Assembly: GCF_000524195.1 (NCBI RefSeq) | Contig: NW_020170416.1 | Span: 570,250 to 634,249 of the forward strand | Source of the DNA: Echinococcus granulosus | Taxonomy: Eukaryota; Platyhelminthes; Cestoda; Cyclophyllidea; Taeniidae | Direction: 5' to 3' | Length of the DNA: 64,000 bases | Shown: in pieces, positions 12,881-23,249 of the stretch | Layout of the letters: the number at the start of each line of letters is the position of its first letter | Position numbering within the stretch: the first letter of the stretch is position 1 | Program-made: the position numbers and the translations under genes | The notes under the pieces: model-generated | Database searches by the model: none | Seen by the model: the letters and a program-made list of their open reading frames with translations, nothing else | Told to the model about the DNA's origin: nothing

Positions 12881-15558
12881 TCAGGCGCGCAGACGTGCGG
12901 TGCTCAGTTTCTTTTCAACCTCGTCCAGCTGGTCATTCAACTAAAAAAAGACAAAATGGAGGTAGGCCAGCAGTTAACAAGTTAACAACCTTTTCGTAGA
13001 CACAGCAGCGTAGCTCTGATTCCATCGCAATCGCCACTTCAATTCCACACTCTCCGAGCTCCCATTTTAGGCTCGTTTATAAACGCTCAAGTGCATTATA
13101 ATACCTTCCGAGACGGCTCAGACGCTATGGCAAATAGTGAGCTAGGTGGCAGCTTACTCTAACAGATTATCAAATAAGGTGCAACTATATAACTGCTTTT
13201 TCTGATAGTGTTTCAGCCCTTCTACACTAAGATTTCCAGCATGTTCGCGGATGCGTAACATAATGCCTTCTGAGGTGGCTTCCAGAAGCACTTGTACAGA
13301 GAAAACATCAGTACTGGCAACACCTTCCGTTCTGCTCACTGCTCAGGTCGCCTTCGAGCTCATTTTGAGCCTGCAAATCCACTACACTCACAGTGCCTAC
13401 TGATAACACTTAAGCAGACAGAACAGCTAAATAAGGACAGACCTCACGCAGCTTCTCCAACTGGAGCATGAAAAACTCGGAGAAACGACGATCCACCTTC
13501 ATGTCCGCGATGTGGATCATCTCCCCATCCACGTAGAAGTCAGTGTCACAGAGGAGTTGCAGTGTACCCTCCAGGCTACCACAAGTCTCTCCCGTGCAGG
13601 TAACGTTCTTCAATTGGTGCTTGAAACGCATCAGGAGGGAATGTACGTTCTCCTCATCCTTGAAGGAAAAGAAAACAAGAGACAAACTCCACTCCTCATC
13701 ATCATGTGGTATTCCGTGTACGCGTTACCACTGCTGGCTGCCACCTGTATGAACGGTGTCTGTAAGGGTCCACGAATGGACCGCACACATGCAAGACATA
13801 CCTCCTCCAGGAAGTGGCCCAACTTTTCCACGGGAAGAGAAGTGTAGAGCTTGAGGAAGGACCGCAGTCGCGGCAGCTCGATCCAATACTGGTCGAGCTC
13901 GCTGCGAAATACCACGCCCTGGTGGCGCTGCGCGTCCAGGGCGTAGTTCACACGCTCCGTCGCCTTCGAATCCGGATTTATGAAGCGCGGGCAGCCGATG
14001 TCAAAGCACATGGTGAACTCGTCCTTGTTCCTACAACCCAATGCATTAAAATACCATGAACTATGGTTTCTACATGAGGTTACCTGCGGATTTCAAAATT
14101 CAGAGGCATTTGGGGAGCTGCAGCAGTTGGCCAGCCACTGAGCAGTTCAGACTACCGATAGAGTATTAAAGCAGGAAACTCACGTCTGTTGCAGTCGGTT
14201 CAAGCTTTCTGCAAACTTCTCCTTCAAATGCTGCTCCACAGCCTGATCAATCGGCATTGGGTTAATGGTGATACAGATAGCCAATAGACTGGTCATCTGG
14301 TCGGCCTGTTTCACCACGTACTCCCGGAGATCAGGTCGCTGGGCAACGCAAGCGGAGACGCGGGCAATGTAGGCCAGGGTATGAGTAAAGGTGCGCACTG
14401 CATCCTGAAAGCGTCGCATCATGAGGTAGGCGAAGCCGACGTAGTAGCCCGTAGTGATGTGACATGTTGGCACTTCATGATACATCTCCTGCCGACTTAA
14501 CTGCACATGCTCAAGCATTTTGAGCGCGGTGAAGTAGTCACCCAGCAGGCAGTGCACCCGACAGAGACCCACGAGACTGAAGAAACCGAGCATCTTGTAG
14601 AGGTCACATTGGCCAAAAGGCCCAGCCACTTCGTAGGGATCACCTGGTAGTGGAAAAAGGGTGGAAATTAGTAATAATTCCTTTGCAAACATTTACAGAT
14701 CCTGATCGTGTGTTAGTAAAGCCAAAAAAACCAGAAAAGTAGTCACAAGTTGCTCACGTTGCATGGCATAGTAACTAAGCTGTAGATTTATGTTCGACTT
14801 CTCCACGAGTTGAAATAGGATGCTGATGACACCTTGAATACTCCAGGTGGAAGGATTCAGGCCCAAAAAAGCATCATCCTCCGGTTTGCGCTTGAGCTTA
14901 CTACGATAAGTAGAGAACTTCTGGAACTGGTATATAAACTCGTCGATAATGTCCCACAGCCACTGATTCGGCAACTCCAGTTGAACTGGATTTTTTGGTT
15001 CTAAAGCGAATAGAAAAAGAAGCTTACGTGAATTCAAATACTCTGGGAAGTGCGATCGAAAATGGGAATAGACATACTCAAAAGAGCGTCAAAGAGAGCA
15101 CAATAGTTGAGATAGGACTGGTGGGCCTCTTCCAACTCGGGAAAAGACGTAACGTGTGCGTACAAATGGCGGTAGAAAAGTTCGTTGTAGAGCATCATAA
15201 AGATTGAATCTAAAAAAGACATCAATTTTGGAACTAAGCTTTTACCCTTGTTAACAAGGGGAGCAATCGCTTCAGCAGGAGGCCAGCGGGTGGTTTTAAA
15301 ATACTGTTCAGTAAGCTTTGGGAACCTAGGAAATTGTCTCAGATTAACTGAACACTTACTTAACAACGTAGTCATTCTCAATTTCGGCCAAATCATTACT
15401 TTTAACGTGCTTGTAGAAGGACTTAATAAAGGCTTCAACATCGGCACAGAGGGCTTTGTAAGGATCGTCATGAGCCTTAGAAACACCTGTTTCACCAGCC
15501 TTTAAATATAACAAATGCTATACAACCGAACCTGTCGACCCTCGCGTGTACCAGCCAT
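12881..15558 (-). CDS. EIF3L: Translation initiation factor eIF3 subunit L
   Basis: Subunit L of the eIF3 complex, which binds the 40S ribosome and organises mRNA recruitment. Nine exons (15532-15558, 15360-15499, 15246-15325, 15078-15209, 14758-15000, 14184-14643, 13802-14030, 13443-13658, 12881-12940) join in frame to give 528 residues (human 564). Clear family segments are ELPNQWLWDIIDEFIYQFQ, GYYVGFAYLMMRRFQDA, RSFLKLYTSLPVEKLGHF and DFYVDGEMIHIADMKV, the last within the C-terminal PCI region. The tyrosine- and acid-rich N-terminal tail of vertebrates is largely absent. The final exon, LNDQLDEVEKKLSTARLRA, splices directly from residue KLRE at a GTCTGT donor. The first exon is tiny (nine codons, MAGTREGRQ) with a weak GTTCGG donor, so that junction is the least certain. 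It shares a promoter region with SAP18. Confidence 0.96.
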
Positions 15559-15993
15559 CTAGTCAGCGTTTGAAGTAGTCGCGGAAACTTGGACCAAGCA
15601 TAACGCTAAAATAAAGTGGTCTTAAGAAATGCTAGCGTTTTCGATAACGATTTAGTACACAACGTATTTCTTATAATCCACTCATAATCACTCGTGAAAT
15701 AAGGCAAAAAGGGTTAATGTAACACATAATACAGCGTTATATTTTCTACCTAAAACAAAGTTTGTCCACACAACAGAAGATCTTAATTTACCCATATAAA
15801 ATAAACTTCGCAACTTTATAGTTAGCCATTTTTGCATATATTATTCGTCACACTTTTAATCGACAAATTTTGCGGTCGTATTGTGAGTGCATTTGTTAGC
15901 CTTGGCGGTGGCGTTTGGGGTGGGTTAGATTGATGTTGATATATTCGTTTGTGTGGTTCTTTTCAGAATATATTGTGCGAATTTTCGCTACAA
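15559..15993. promoter_or_regulatory. Likely bidirectional promoter of EIF3L and SAP18
   Basis: Only 435 bp separate the start codons of two divergently transcribed housekeeping genes, so both 5' untranslated regions and promoters must lie here unless trans-splicing or distant non-coding exons are used. The middle (15600-15850) is AT-rich. A pyrimidine-rich tract ending TTTTCAG at 15966, just before the SAP18 start, looks like a 3' splice site. It could accept a 5' non-coding exon or, in a flatworm, a spliced leader. This is inference from spacing and sequence only. Confidence 0.6.
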
Positions 15994-18747
15994 ATGGTGC
16001 TAGGCGAAAGGAGTGATGGTCGAATTGACAGGGAGAAGACCTGTCCTCTTCTGTTAAGGCTTTTTTGCGGTCATTGCTCCCATAACAAGATCTATGAATA
16101 TTCACGCAAGTCGTTCCCTCTCAATGAGCTACAAGCCTATACATGGTATGATATTATGGCCAATGTAATCACCAGTTTTGCCTAGGTTGGATGCAACTTT
16201 GCTGGAATTATCCTCCCTAGTTAAAATAGTTAATCCTGATGCACGCAAAAGGGGAACGATTTTTGACTTTGCCATCGTCTCTCCTGACCCACGGTCTCCT
16301 GGTTACAAGATGCGTGATATTGGAAGCGTCTGCTCTGGTTTTCCCTCGGATTCGGATAAAATAATGTTGAAGGCAAGAGCATAAGTTTTGCGTATGGTTT
16401 TCGTTATTTGTGTGTGTTTGTATGTTTCTTTTCCAAAAATGCACTTTTTTGCCTTACGATCTATTAGTTTTACAACAAACAGTCACGCTGGGAATCAGAT
16501 AACAAGAATTGTGAGGAATTGACCGTAGCTTCTTTTTCCAAGTTAGACTCTGGCATCAATCACTGACTTGTTTAGTTATTTTTTAGCAACTTGGCTTAAC
16601 TTACGTGTTCTTTGAGGCCGCTGATGTATGCTCTGCCTAGTATCTTTTGCAGTTTTTGGCAAAGTTCTTCAGTTTTCGCCCTTAGTGGGTGAGTTGTCCC
16701 ATTTACCAAGCATTCGATTCGCTTGACTTTACGAGCACGCGTAAGGGTGAGAGTTTTGAATGCACCACTTTTATTCGCCTTAGTAGCACCCTGGGAATTT
16801 GCAATAGCTACATTACTGTATCTCCCAGGAGTGTGCCTTTCGTATCATCCCCTTTTGGTCCTCTTGGGATATCACCTTTTATTTCCAAAGTACGAGTTTT
16901 CAAATAGACTCCCGTCTTTGAGTCGTTAATTTTTTTCCGAAATCTAGCTAACATGCTCGTGCATAAAATCATGAGTAAGTAGCATATTTGTTTCGATAAA
17001 CACAAGTGGATGTTTGATTTTTGACGGAATGAATTGGATGCAGTTCTTAACATCTGAAAAAATTGCCTTTTTCATTGTGTTTAACCCAAATTAGCGCATT
17101 CTCACATCAAAATCCCTAGTTCCTAATCAAGCAGTTAATTCTAGTCCTATCACCTAATTAATTCTATCACTTCTCCCAGTAGCTCGTATTCTCTCAAAGT
17201 ACTTCATTCCACTTTTCTCATTCCTAGGACTGTATTTCGAAAAGAGAGAACGCAACATGGCTGGTATCTTTTTGGTCCAACCGGTAAAGTGCTGTGGAGT
17301 AGCTGCTAGTCGCTTCTCTGGGTTTTCATAAAACCCTTTAGCGCCCTTTGAGCCTAAATAATTACATCAGTTTTATCCTCGGTTATCTCTTAGCGTTTTG
17401 TAAGACTATAGTGGTGTCGGGAAAATTCTCGCATCTACCGAGTCCGTTCTATAAGGTGGTTTATGACTGGTACAACCAATATGTCTATCTTCAAAATTAC
17501 AACTCATATTAATGCCTACGATACAATTTTACCAAGTCCCTGTGATTATGAGGACGAGCTTTTGCTTTCAACATACATCTGTCTACACTGCCCAGCTTAT
17601 TGCCGGTGGTGCCTTCTCCGGCGTGACTCATTCTGTAGCTTTCTTCATCCGAAACTGTCAAATTTCCTTTTCCAGATGGAGGTAATGCCACGCCATGCCC
17701 AGGAGTAGTAGATTTCTCCCTTCGTCATCGCTGTAGAAGTGGTATCAATGCTTTTTTTCCTCCTTTCATCCTTTATACCAGCACCTATATAGCTGCAGGT
17801 GTTTTGAAGGCAAAAGGTGGTTCTGCTATTTTTTCTCCGCAAATCATCTTTGATTGCATTAGTGCACACTTCACACCAAAGAGTTGTTTTTCCTTATAAT
17901 TTTACAACAGTTCTGAAACTACAAGGCTTTTTTAGGGTGTGCGCCTCATTAGCTGCTGGCAAAATCGCTCTTAAAGGCACGTAAACTTCTTTGTCTTCTT
18001 ACACTTGGAGGCGATTCGCTGCACTCATATCTAGCACGATAGTCCTCCTTTATCCCATCTTTTACTGCGAGTTCACTTTTAATCCCTGGAACTGCTTTTA
18101 TTTGAGGTAGTTTAGAGATCAAGAGATCCTATTTTTGTCCACCCGAAAGGCACTGCTACTAGCCGACAGCAATTTTGGTCTTCGTTTCATAACAAATGCT
18201 TGACAGGTTTGGAACTCCACAGCCCCTCCTAATATGAGGTACTTTAGGGACTAGTGACGTCAATACATTCGTTTTCGCCCTACAAGGTTCCATCTTGCAC
18301 ATGCGAGACAGTTTTGCGACCAAACGTCCACAAAACGTTTTCGTCAATTATTAGAGACGGCTTCATAATACCACCAATGCTGTTGTGTTGCCTTCACTCC
18401 GATATAAGACTACTTACGCGTTTAAGCCCAAAAGGCTCCCTTTGAGTTACTTTGACAAGAGATGCTCTCCATTGACTACCTACTCAACCTCCATGTAGGA
18501 CTGTGCTTTCCGCATCGGCGACATGGTTGACGTGGCGGTAACACCCCCAGCCACGGAGCGAACGTCTACCGGCGGTGGCATCGGCAACGGTAAGCGTCGA
18601 GTGGTGCGACGGAATGCAGAGCCAATTGATAATACCTCGGCTACAACGACAGGCACCTTCCAAGCCGAGCAACCGCCTCGCAGGGTCGTGGGGCGCGACC
18701 ACGACAGCTACCACTACTATCACCCGCGTCAGAGGCGTTTTATGTAA
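15994..18747 (+). CDS. SAP18: SAP18, Sin3/ASAP-complex subunit
   Basis: A ubiquitin-like-fold protein that in animals is part of the Sin3-HDAC co-repressor and of the ASAP/PSAP complexes attached to the exon-junction complex. Three exons (15994-16145, 16186-16372, 18499-18747) give 195 residues. Exon 1 reads IDREKTCPLLLRLF and NELQAYTW. Exon 2, after a 40-bp intron, carries LDATLLELSSLVKIVNPDAR, FDFAIV and GYKMRDIGSVCSG. Exon 3 gives FRIGDMVDVAVTPPA. Intron 2 is 2.1 kb and must use a GC donor (AAG|GCAAGA at 16373): only that site keeps the frame and gives a gap-free alignment to the family. The human protein ends about 17 residues after ITPP. This one continues about 60 residues with a Gly/Thr/Arg-rich tail ending HPRQRRFM, which is unlike the usual family member. 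Confidence 0.95.
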
Positions 18748-18829
18748 CCGGTGAGGGGCGCTGCCATCATCACCTGCCGTTTTTTGTCCTGTACAAATTT
18801 GAGTACGACTCTACAACACATGCATTGCA

Positions 18830-18835
18830 TTTATT
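18830..18835 (-). terminator. AATAAA polyadenylation signal for the minus-strand gene at 18907
   Basis: AATAAA on the minus strand, 72-77 bases beyond the stop codon of the open frame ending at 18907. Its position supports that frame being a genuine last exon. Confidence 0.5.
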
Positions 18836-18906
18836 GTGGCTGGGAAAGTTCGGAACCGACTGGTGGGTCAAGCATGCGCTGTAGCAGTCCGGACATCACG
18901 AGGACA

Positions 18907-19347
18907 CTACATCAGTTGGTTTGAGTAGGGTGAGAAGGGGGGTCTTTTCTTTTTGACCACTTTAGGAGCTTCGATTACAAATAAGCCAAGTGGAGGATCG
19001 ACGTCGGTGCCAGGAGGCATGATGGTAGCCTCCGGTGGATTTGAATGATGGTGGCTGTGGGGTTTCTCAGTGGTTAAAAAATTCACTTTGTGGGATCTCT
19101 TGGATGAATGCGCTATCGCGTTTGCCTTCCCGCTGTGTCTGATATCGCGCCATTGAATGTACGAAACCCGCTTTGCATCATGTGATGCTCCATCCAGGGG
19201 ATATACCTTTCTAAGATTCGACCGCGGAGTTGTCGGCAGCATAACTTGATCATCCGAGTTACTCCGAAACGGCGTTTCTCTCGTGTGCTGTCGTTCCCTT
19301 TCCCTTTTTGCTTTCGTTGCTTTAAGTAGTGCTGCTTCTGTCACCAA
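18907..19347 (-). CDS. 3'-terminal exon of an unidentified gene
   Basis: An open frame of about 146 codons ending in TAG, followed 72 bases later by AATAAA. There is no ATG at the upstream end. A GACAG acceptor near 19335 suggests that it begins as a spliced exon; the upstream exons were not found. The protein is hydrophilic and basic, low in complexity, with a Lys/Arg/Glu run (KAKRERERQ), a His-rich stretch (HSHHH) and a Lys/Pro-rich end (VVKKKRPPFSPYSNQLM). I see no domain. Such composition fits a disordered C-terminal tail. It converges tail to tail on SAP18, with 159 bp between the two stop codons. Confidence 0.5.
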   Translation of the reverse strand: MVTEAALLKATKAKRERERQHTRETPFRSNSDDQVMLPTTPRSNLRKVYPLDGASHDAKRVSYIQWRDIRHSGKANAIAHSSKRSHKVNFLTTEKPHSHHHSNPPEATIMPPGTDVDPPLGLFVIEAPKVVKKKRPPFSPYSNQLM

Positions 19348-19976
19348 ACGTCACTTACTCACTTGGTTGTAGGTTTTTCCTTTGCCTTTGTGTAGCTGTC
19401 GTTTCTATGAGAACCGCAGCCAATAAAGCAAACAAGATTTGCTACTTGGGTCGTTTTGTTCCTCGATTTTGCATTTTGACGTCTTCATACCCTCCACAGA
19501 AGGGTCGAGGAGGGAGGTGTTGGATAGAGCCCCATTTTATCATCGCGTAGTTTCGAATCCACCAAGGACCAAAATTTTCCTCCTTCACTTCTTTGCGGTA
19601 AATCTTCAAGTTAGCAATTCTGGATTACCCTGGAAGGGGTAAGAGGCTGCTTGGTTGGATCGGAACCAAACTGTTCATGGTAGGTGGCTAGTGGCAAGTG
19701 AAGTGATAAGCAATGACAACGAAAATTCTTATCCTGAATGCGGAGTGCAGTGGTTTTCTGTTTTCCTTAAAATAATTCCAAGAATTGTTCATTAGAACCG
19801 TAGAGCTCCTGGCATTAATAGGTGACTCTCTGACTCTCATAACTGCCCCATTACGACGGGAGGTGGTGGGAAACCCCCCCCCCCTTCACATTTGCACCTG
19901 ATGAGAGGATAGTTTATTTTGTAGCTATGTTCATTGTTAACGGATCAGCTCACTGGGTTTTTGGAGTGGAAGATAA

Positions 19977-20228
19977 CTACGGGGAACTGTTTAAAAGATT
20001 TAATTCAATGAACCATCCATCGCAACAATTCAGTGGTCCACTCTCAATGAGGCGCGAGCTTGCTACGAATTCCTTTGCCTCTGGGAACCAAAACTCTACC
20101 ACTTTTTCCGCCATTATATCGCCCATTTGGTCACGTACTGTCTGATTGTCTAGCGGCAAGAAAAAGGGCATCAGCTGGGGTATAAGAAGGGGCTTCTCTA
20201 AGGCGATGCACGCCGGTGCGCTCCACCA
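19977..20228 (-). CDS. Open segment of about 83 codons, unidentified
   Basis: An uninterrupted minus-strand frame with protein-like composition, including DNQTVRDQMGDIMAEKVVEF and FPEAKEFVASSRLIESGPLN. It ends in TAG at 19977 and is preceded in frame by TGA. There are possible acceptors (CCGCTAG near 20155), but I cannot connect it to a gene. It may be an exon, a relic of a mobile element, or chance. Confidence 0.2.
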   Translation of the reverse strand, partial: WWSAPACIALEKPLLIPQLMPFFLPLDNQTVRDQMGDIMAEKVVEFWFPEAKEFVASSRLIESGPLNCCDGWFIELNLLNSSP

Positions 20229-21680
20229 TCAGATCCGAATTGCCTTAACAATGGGGAGACGGTGAGTTGAGCTAAATAATAAATTCTAGGCAAGATTGCT
20301 GCATTTTTGAAATTGGGCTTGTATTTCCTTAAAGTCGGGACGTTTGGATCACATCAAGACCATTCGTCATGCCGTTGGAGGTTAGAGTAGGCAGGAAGCT
20401 GTGGAGAGCACATTCGAGCTGATAGGGCAATGGACATCGGTGCTCTATACCGCATGCGTGTGGGCAATCGCTTCCCTTTTGGGAGGCTCTATAGGACACA
20501 ACAAGTCGATGTAGCGAACTGCACGAATTTTCCGCATGTTTTGAACCTGATATTCTAGTCTTGGTACTTCTCAATCATGCGGTGCGGTTGCTACTTACAA
20601 TTCGTCAGTAGAGCACATTTGCATGGTGGAATGCTATCAAACAAAAAAGGGAATTTAACCTACTTACAAGCACCTACTCTAAGTATTTTTAGCGGAAAGT
20701 CACCAGGATTAATGATAAAATTCCGGATTATTAAAAGCAGTCTGACTTTCTTCGATTTACTTCGGGCCCCGTTTGCCGAGAACTTGAACTTTGAGCCTAA
20801 GACTGTGTGCGGAGGTAAATACCAGGCATTTGCACCCTTTCTTGATCAAATAACAAATAATCAGACGAAGCGATTCCTAACAAACCCGTCATCGTCATAC
20901 AGCTTAGAAGAAGAGACTGAATTTCCAAAACTAGGCAGGCAGACCGAAAACCGTCTGTTACTTTTCATCCAAGGAAGTTGGAAGGTTCCTGTTGTTTGAA
21001 GGATGCAAAAACAATCATCATTATGCTTGAAGGAACTAGATTACACATCTCACAGTGCGATATGCCCTCCTTGGATTAGCAACAAGGTAAGTGAATGGGT
21101 ACAACGTGTGCCGAATGATGGATTATCTTTCAAGCCCCGCACATCAAAAGGAGGCCTTTTCTAGGCTCATAAGCGAGTTTATCTCGGCTTTCAAGAACCG
21201 CACTAGTTTTCAACCTGTAGAAATATGCAAAAAATGCTTCCTGAATTGTCGATAATATATGGATTTGTAAGAATTTATAATTGTATATGCTTTGCACCAG
21301 TGGAAGATGTGCTTTCCACTTCACTGACCAAGGTGTGTTCAATTTCCGCAGGTTCTGATGCGTTTCAAAGTTGTATAATATCTCTTGTAAAGGTGCAGAC
21401 AACATGGAGCCTCAATGATGCTGTCTACTCGTAAACAAATGCCACGATGGTCGATTATCTGGGTGAGGTGCTTCGTCTGGCCGCAAGCGACTATAATCCT
21501 ACAAACGAGCCACTTGTCGCTTAGGAGACCGGGTCGAGTACTATGAGAGAGCCAGTGAGGGTAATTGACGTAGAGGTGGAATGTAGATGGATTCCTTTGG
21601 TTCAGAGGTACTAAGTAGCCCTGAGAGTGGATTGAGGTTGAAGGAGCACGTTATTTATTCTCTGCAGGTGGGCCAGCATC

Positions 21681-21760
21681 CATCCATCATGTATCCATCC
21701 ATCCATCCTGTATCCAACCATCCATCCGTCCCGTATCCATCTATCCATCGATTATTCTAT
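21681..21760. repeat. ATCC/TATCC microsatellite
   Basis: An imperfect array of ATCC units interrupted by TGTATCC and CGTATCC variants. Similar arrays on one strand or the other occur at 56575-56670 and 58335-58520, so the motif is recurrent in this genome. Confidence 0.9.
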
Positions 21761-22713
21761 CCTTGTAGTCTCTAGGTCCTTCTCCATTTTTGAAATTAAT
21801 TTCCCCTACCGTTTTGCATTGTGACGTCTTCAGGATCGACTCACAGTACCGTAGACACTTCTCCATCACCGATAGGAGAAGTTTTCCTGAGACATCGAAA
21901 CCTCGTTATCGTAGTTTGAAACCAGGGCTTTGGTGGTCGTTTTTCCAGCAAGACTCTGGATCTTGAAGGAACAGTGACCCTCAATCCACTCAACTATCCT
22001 TCATGTGTTCAAGATTTTTGTTTTTGTGCCGCGCTTAAAAGCCTCGTGAATCACAAGCCACCGAAGTGTGCAAATTTACATTTCCCTTTTCTGCTGCTGC
22101 GCCAGAGAGCGGAGCTTTAGTTATAAAATGACTCCTTTAAGCCAAGGCGCATAAAGGTATGTGTTAATGGAGAGAATGCTTCTTCTTCTTTGCTCGTCAA
22201 GAAAGTAACAAACTGTTCGGGCCTTGCTATTCCGCCAAGCTGCCTGGGATGCGGCAAAATCCTATTGGTCAGTCGAACTTTCTGGGGTAGGTTGGATGAC
22301 CACCAGTAAAACATTTACTGAAATGAGTTTTAAATGTTAAGGGGAAGGAGAGAAGAAGGAACTTTGCTCTTTGTGATAAGAGGTACTTTGGATGCCGGGG
22401 AAAAAGTGTATTCCTTTCATTGGATGAAACCGACGGCGTCCCTAGCGGTTCTAATCAGGGAGTGCATTTCTCCTGGACTTCATTAACCCTTAATGAGGGC
22501 AAAGCTCCTTTTTCTAGTGCTTCTTAGATGAATTCAGTCCTCCTCTGGTCATGATATGGAATAGCGGGGAAAGGTGGAGGAGTTCAAATGAAGGCCAAAG
22601 GAGATGTGAGGTCACCAAGGCATTGATTGGTTTGTCTTCCTCTACAATCCTATCAGATAATGTACTTATATCTCCTGCCAGAGGGCTACAAAACCGCAAT
22701 CTTTAACAATGGA

Positions 22714-22790
22714 TGTAGTGCTTTGGTTACTTGTTTAACTCTTCTTTTTAGTTTTACGGACACCTAAGGCTCCGCCTTTCTACTTCCTCC
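22714..22790 (-). repeat. Dispersed repeat, copy 1
   Basis: Minus-strand core beginning GGAAGTAGAAAGGCGGAGCC and ending near AGAGTTAAACAA and GCACTAC. It aligns by eye, with many substitutions, to copies at 34761-34838, 52984-53052 and 61198-61270. Similarity to two of those copies continues about 90 bp upstream of the core (to about 22880), which points to a longer parent element. Confidence 0.55.
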
Positions 22791-23249
22791 GGGGCGGCGC
22801 GCCGGTAGCCCTCGAGGTCCTTCTCTGCGTCGGCAAACATACTCAGCAATAGCAGTGTAACCTTCCTTGTCTTCAAGCAAATCCCGAAGCGTTACGACTG
22901 CGAAATTCTAGTCTAAATTCAACAGACTAGATTTGTAATTCGATGAGTCAAGGGGTGAATTCCCCCTTGGTGCAGAGCAATGGTGAGATCGCTACTTTTT
23001 TTGTGCATAGGTCAACAAATGATCTGAGCCTTCTTCATTTTCACTCTCTACACTTTTTAATCTAGTATTTAGTTTGATAGATAACCCTTCAAAAATGGTT
23101 TCGAGGGTTTGGCTGGTGACAATGTTACCTCCCCTGAAAATGTGGAGAGGCAAACTCAATGGGGGCAGAGGTTGGTGGTAAGAACCACCTCCGTGTCACT
23201 GGTAAGAAGTGCCTCCTTTCTAGCGACTACGATTCAGTGGACGATAACA

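Noticed and set aside
13325..13366. Possible EIF3L exon beginning AQNELEGDLS after a TGCAG acceptor
   Set aside because: It is open for about 20 codons in the right phase, but splicing straight to 12940 gives KLRELNDQLDEVEKKL, which matches the family end much better. It could at most be an alternative end.
18484..18723. 79-codon minus-strand frame
   Set aside because: It is antisense to SAP18 exon 3, which is supported by family alignment (FRIGDMVDVAVTPP).
20577..20999. 140-codon plus-strand open frame
   Set aside because: It has no recognisable domain, no splice or poly(A) context and atypical composition. A frame of this length is expected by chance in 64 kb searched in six frames.
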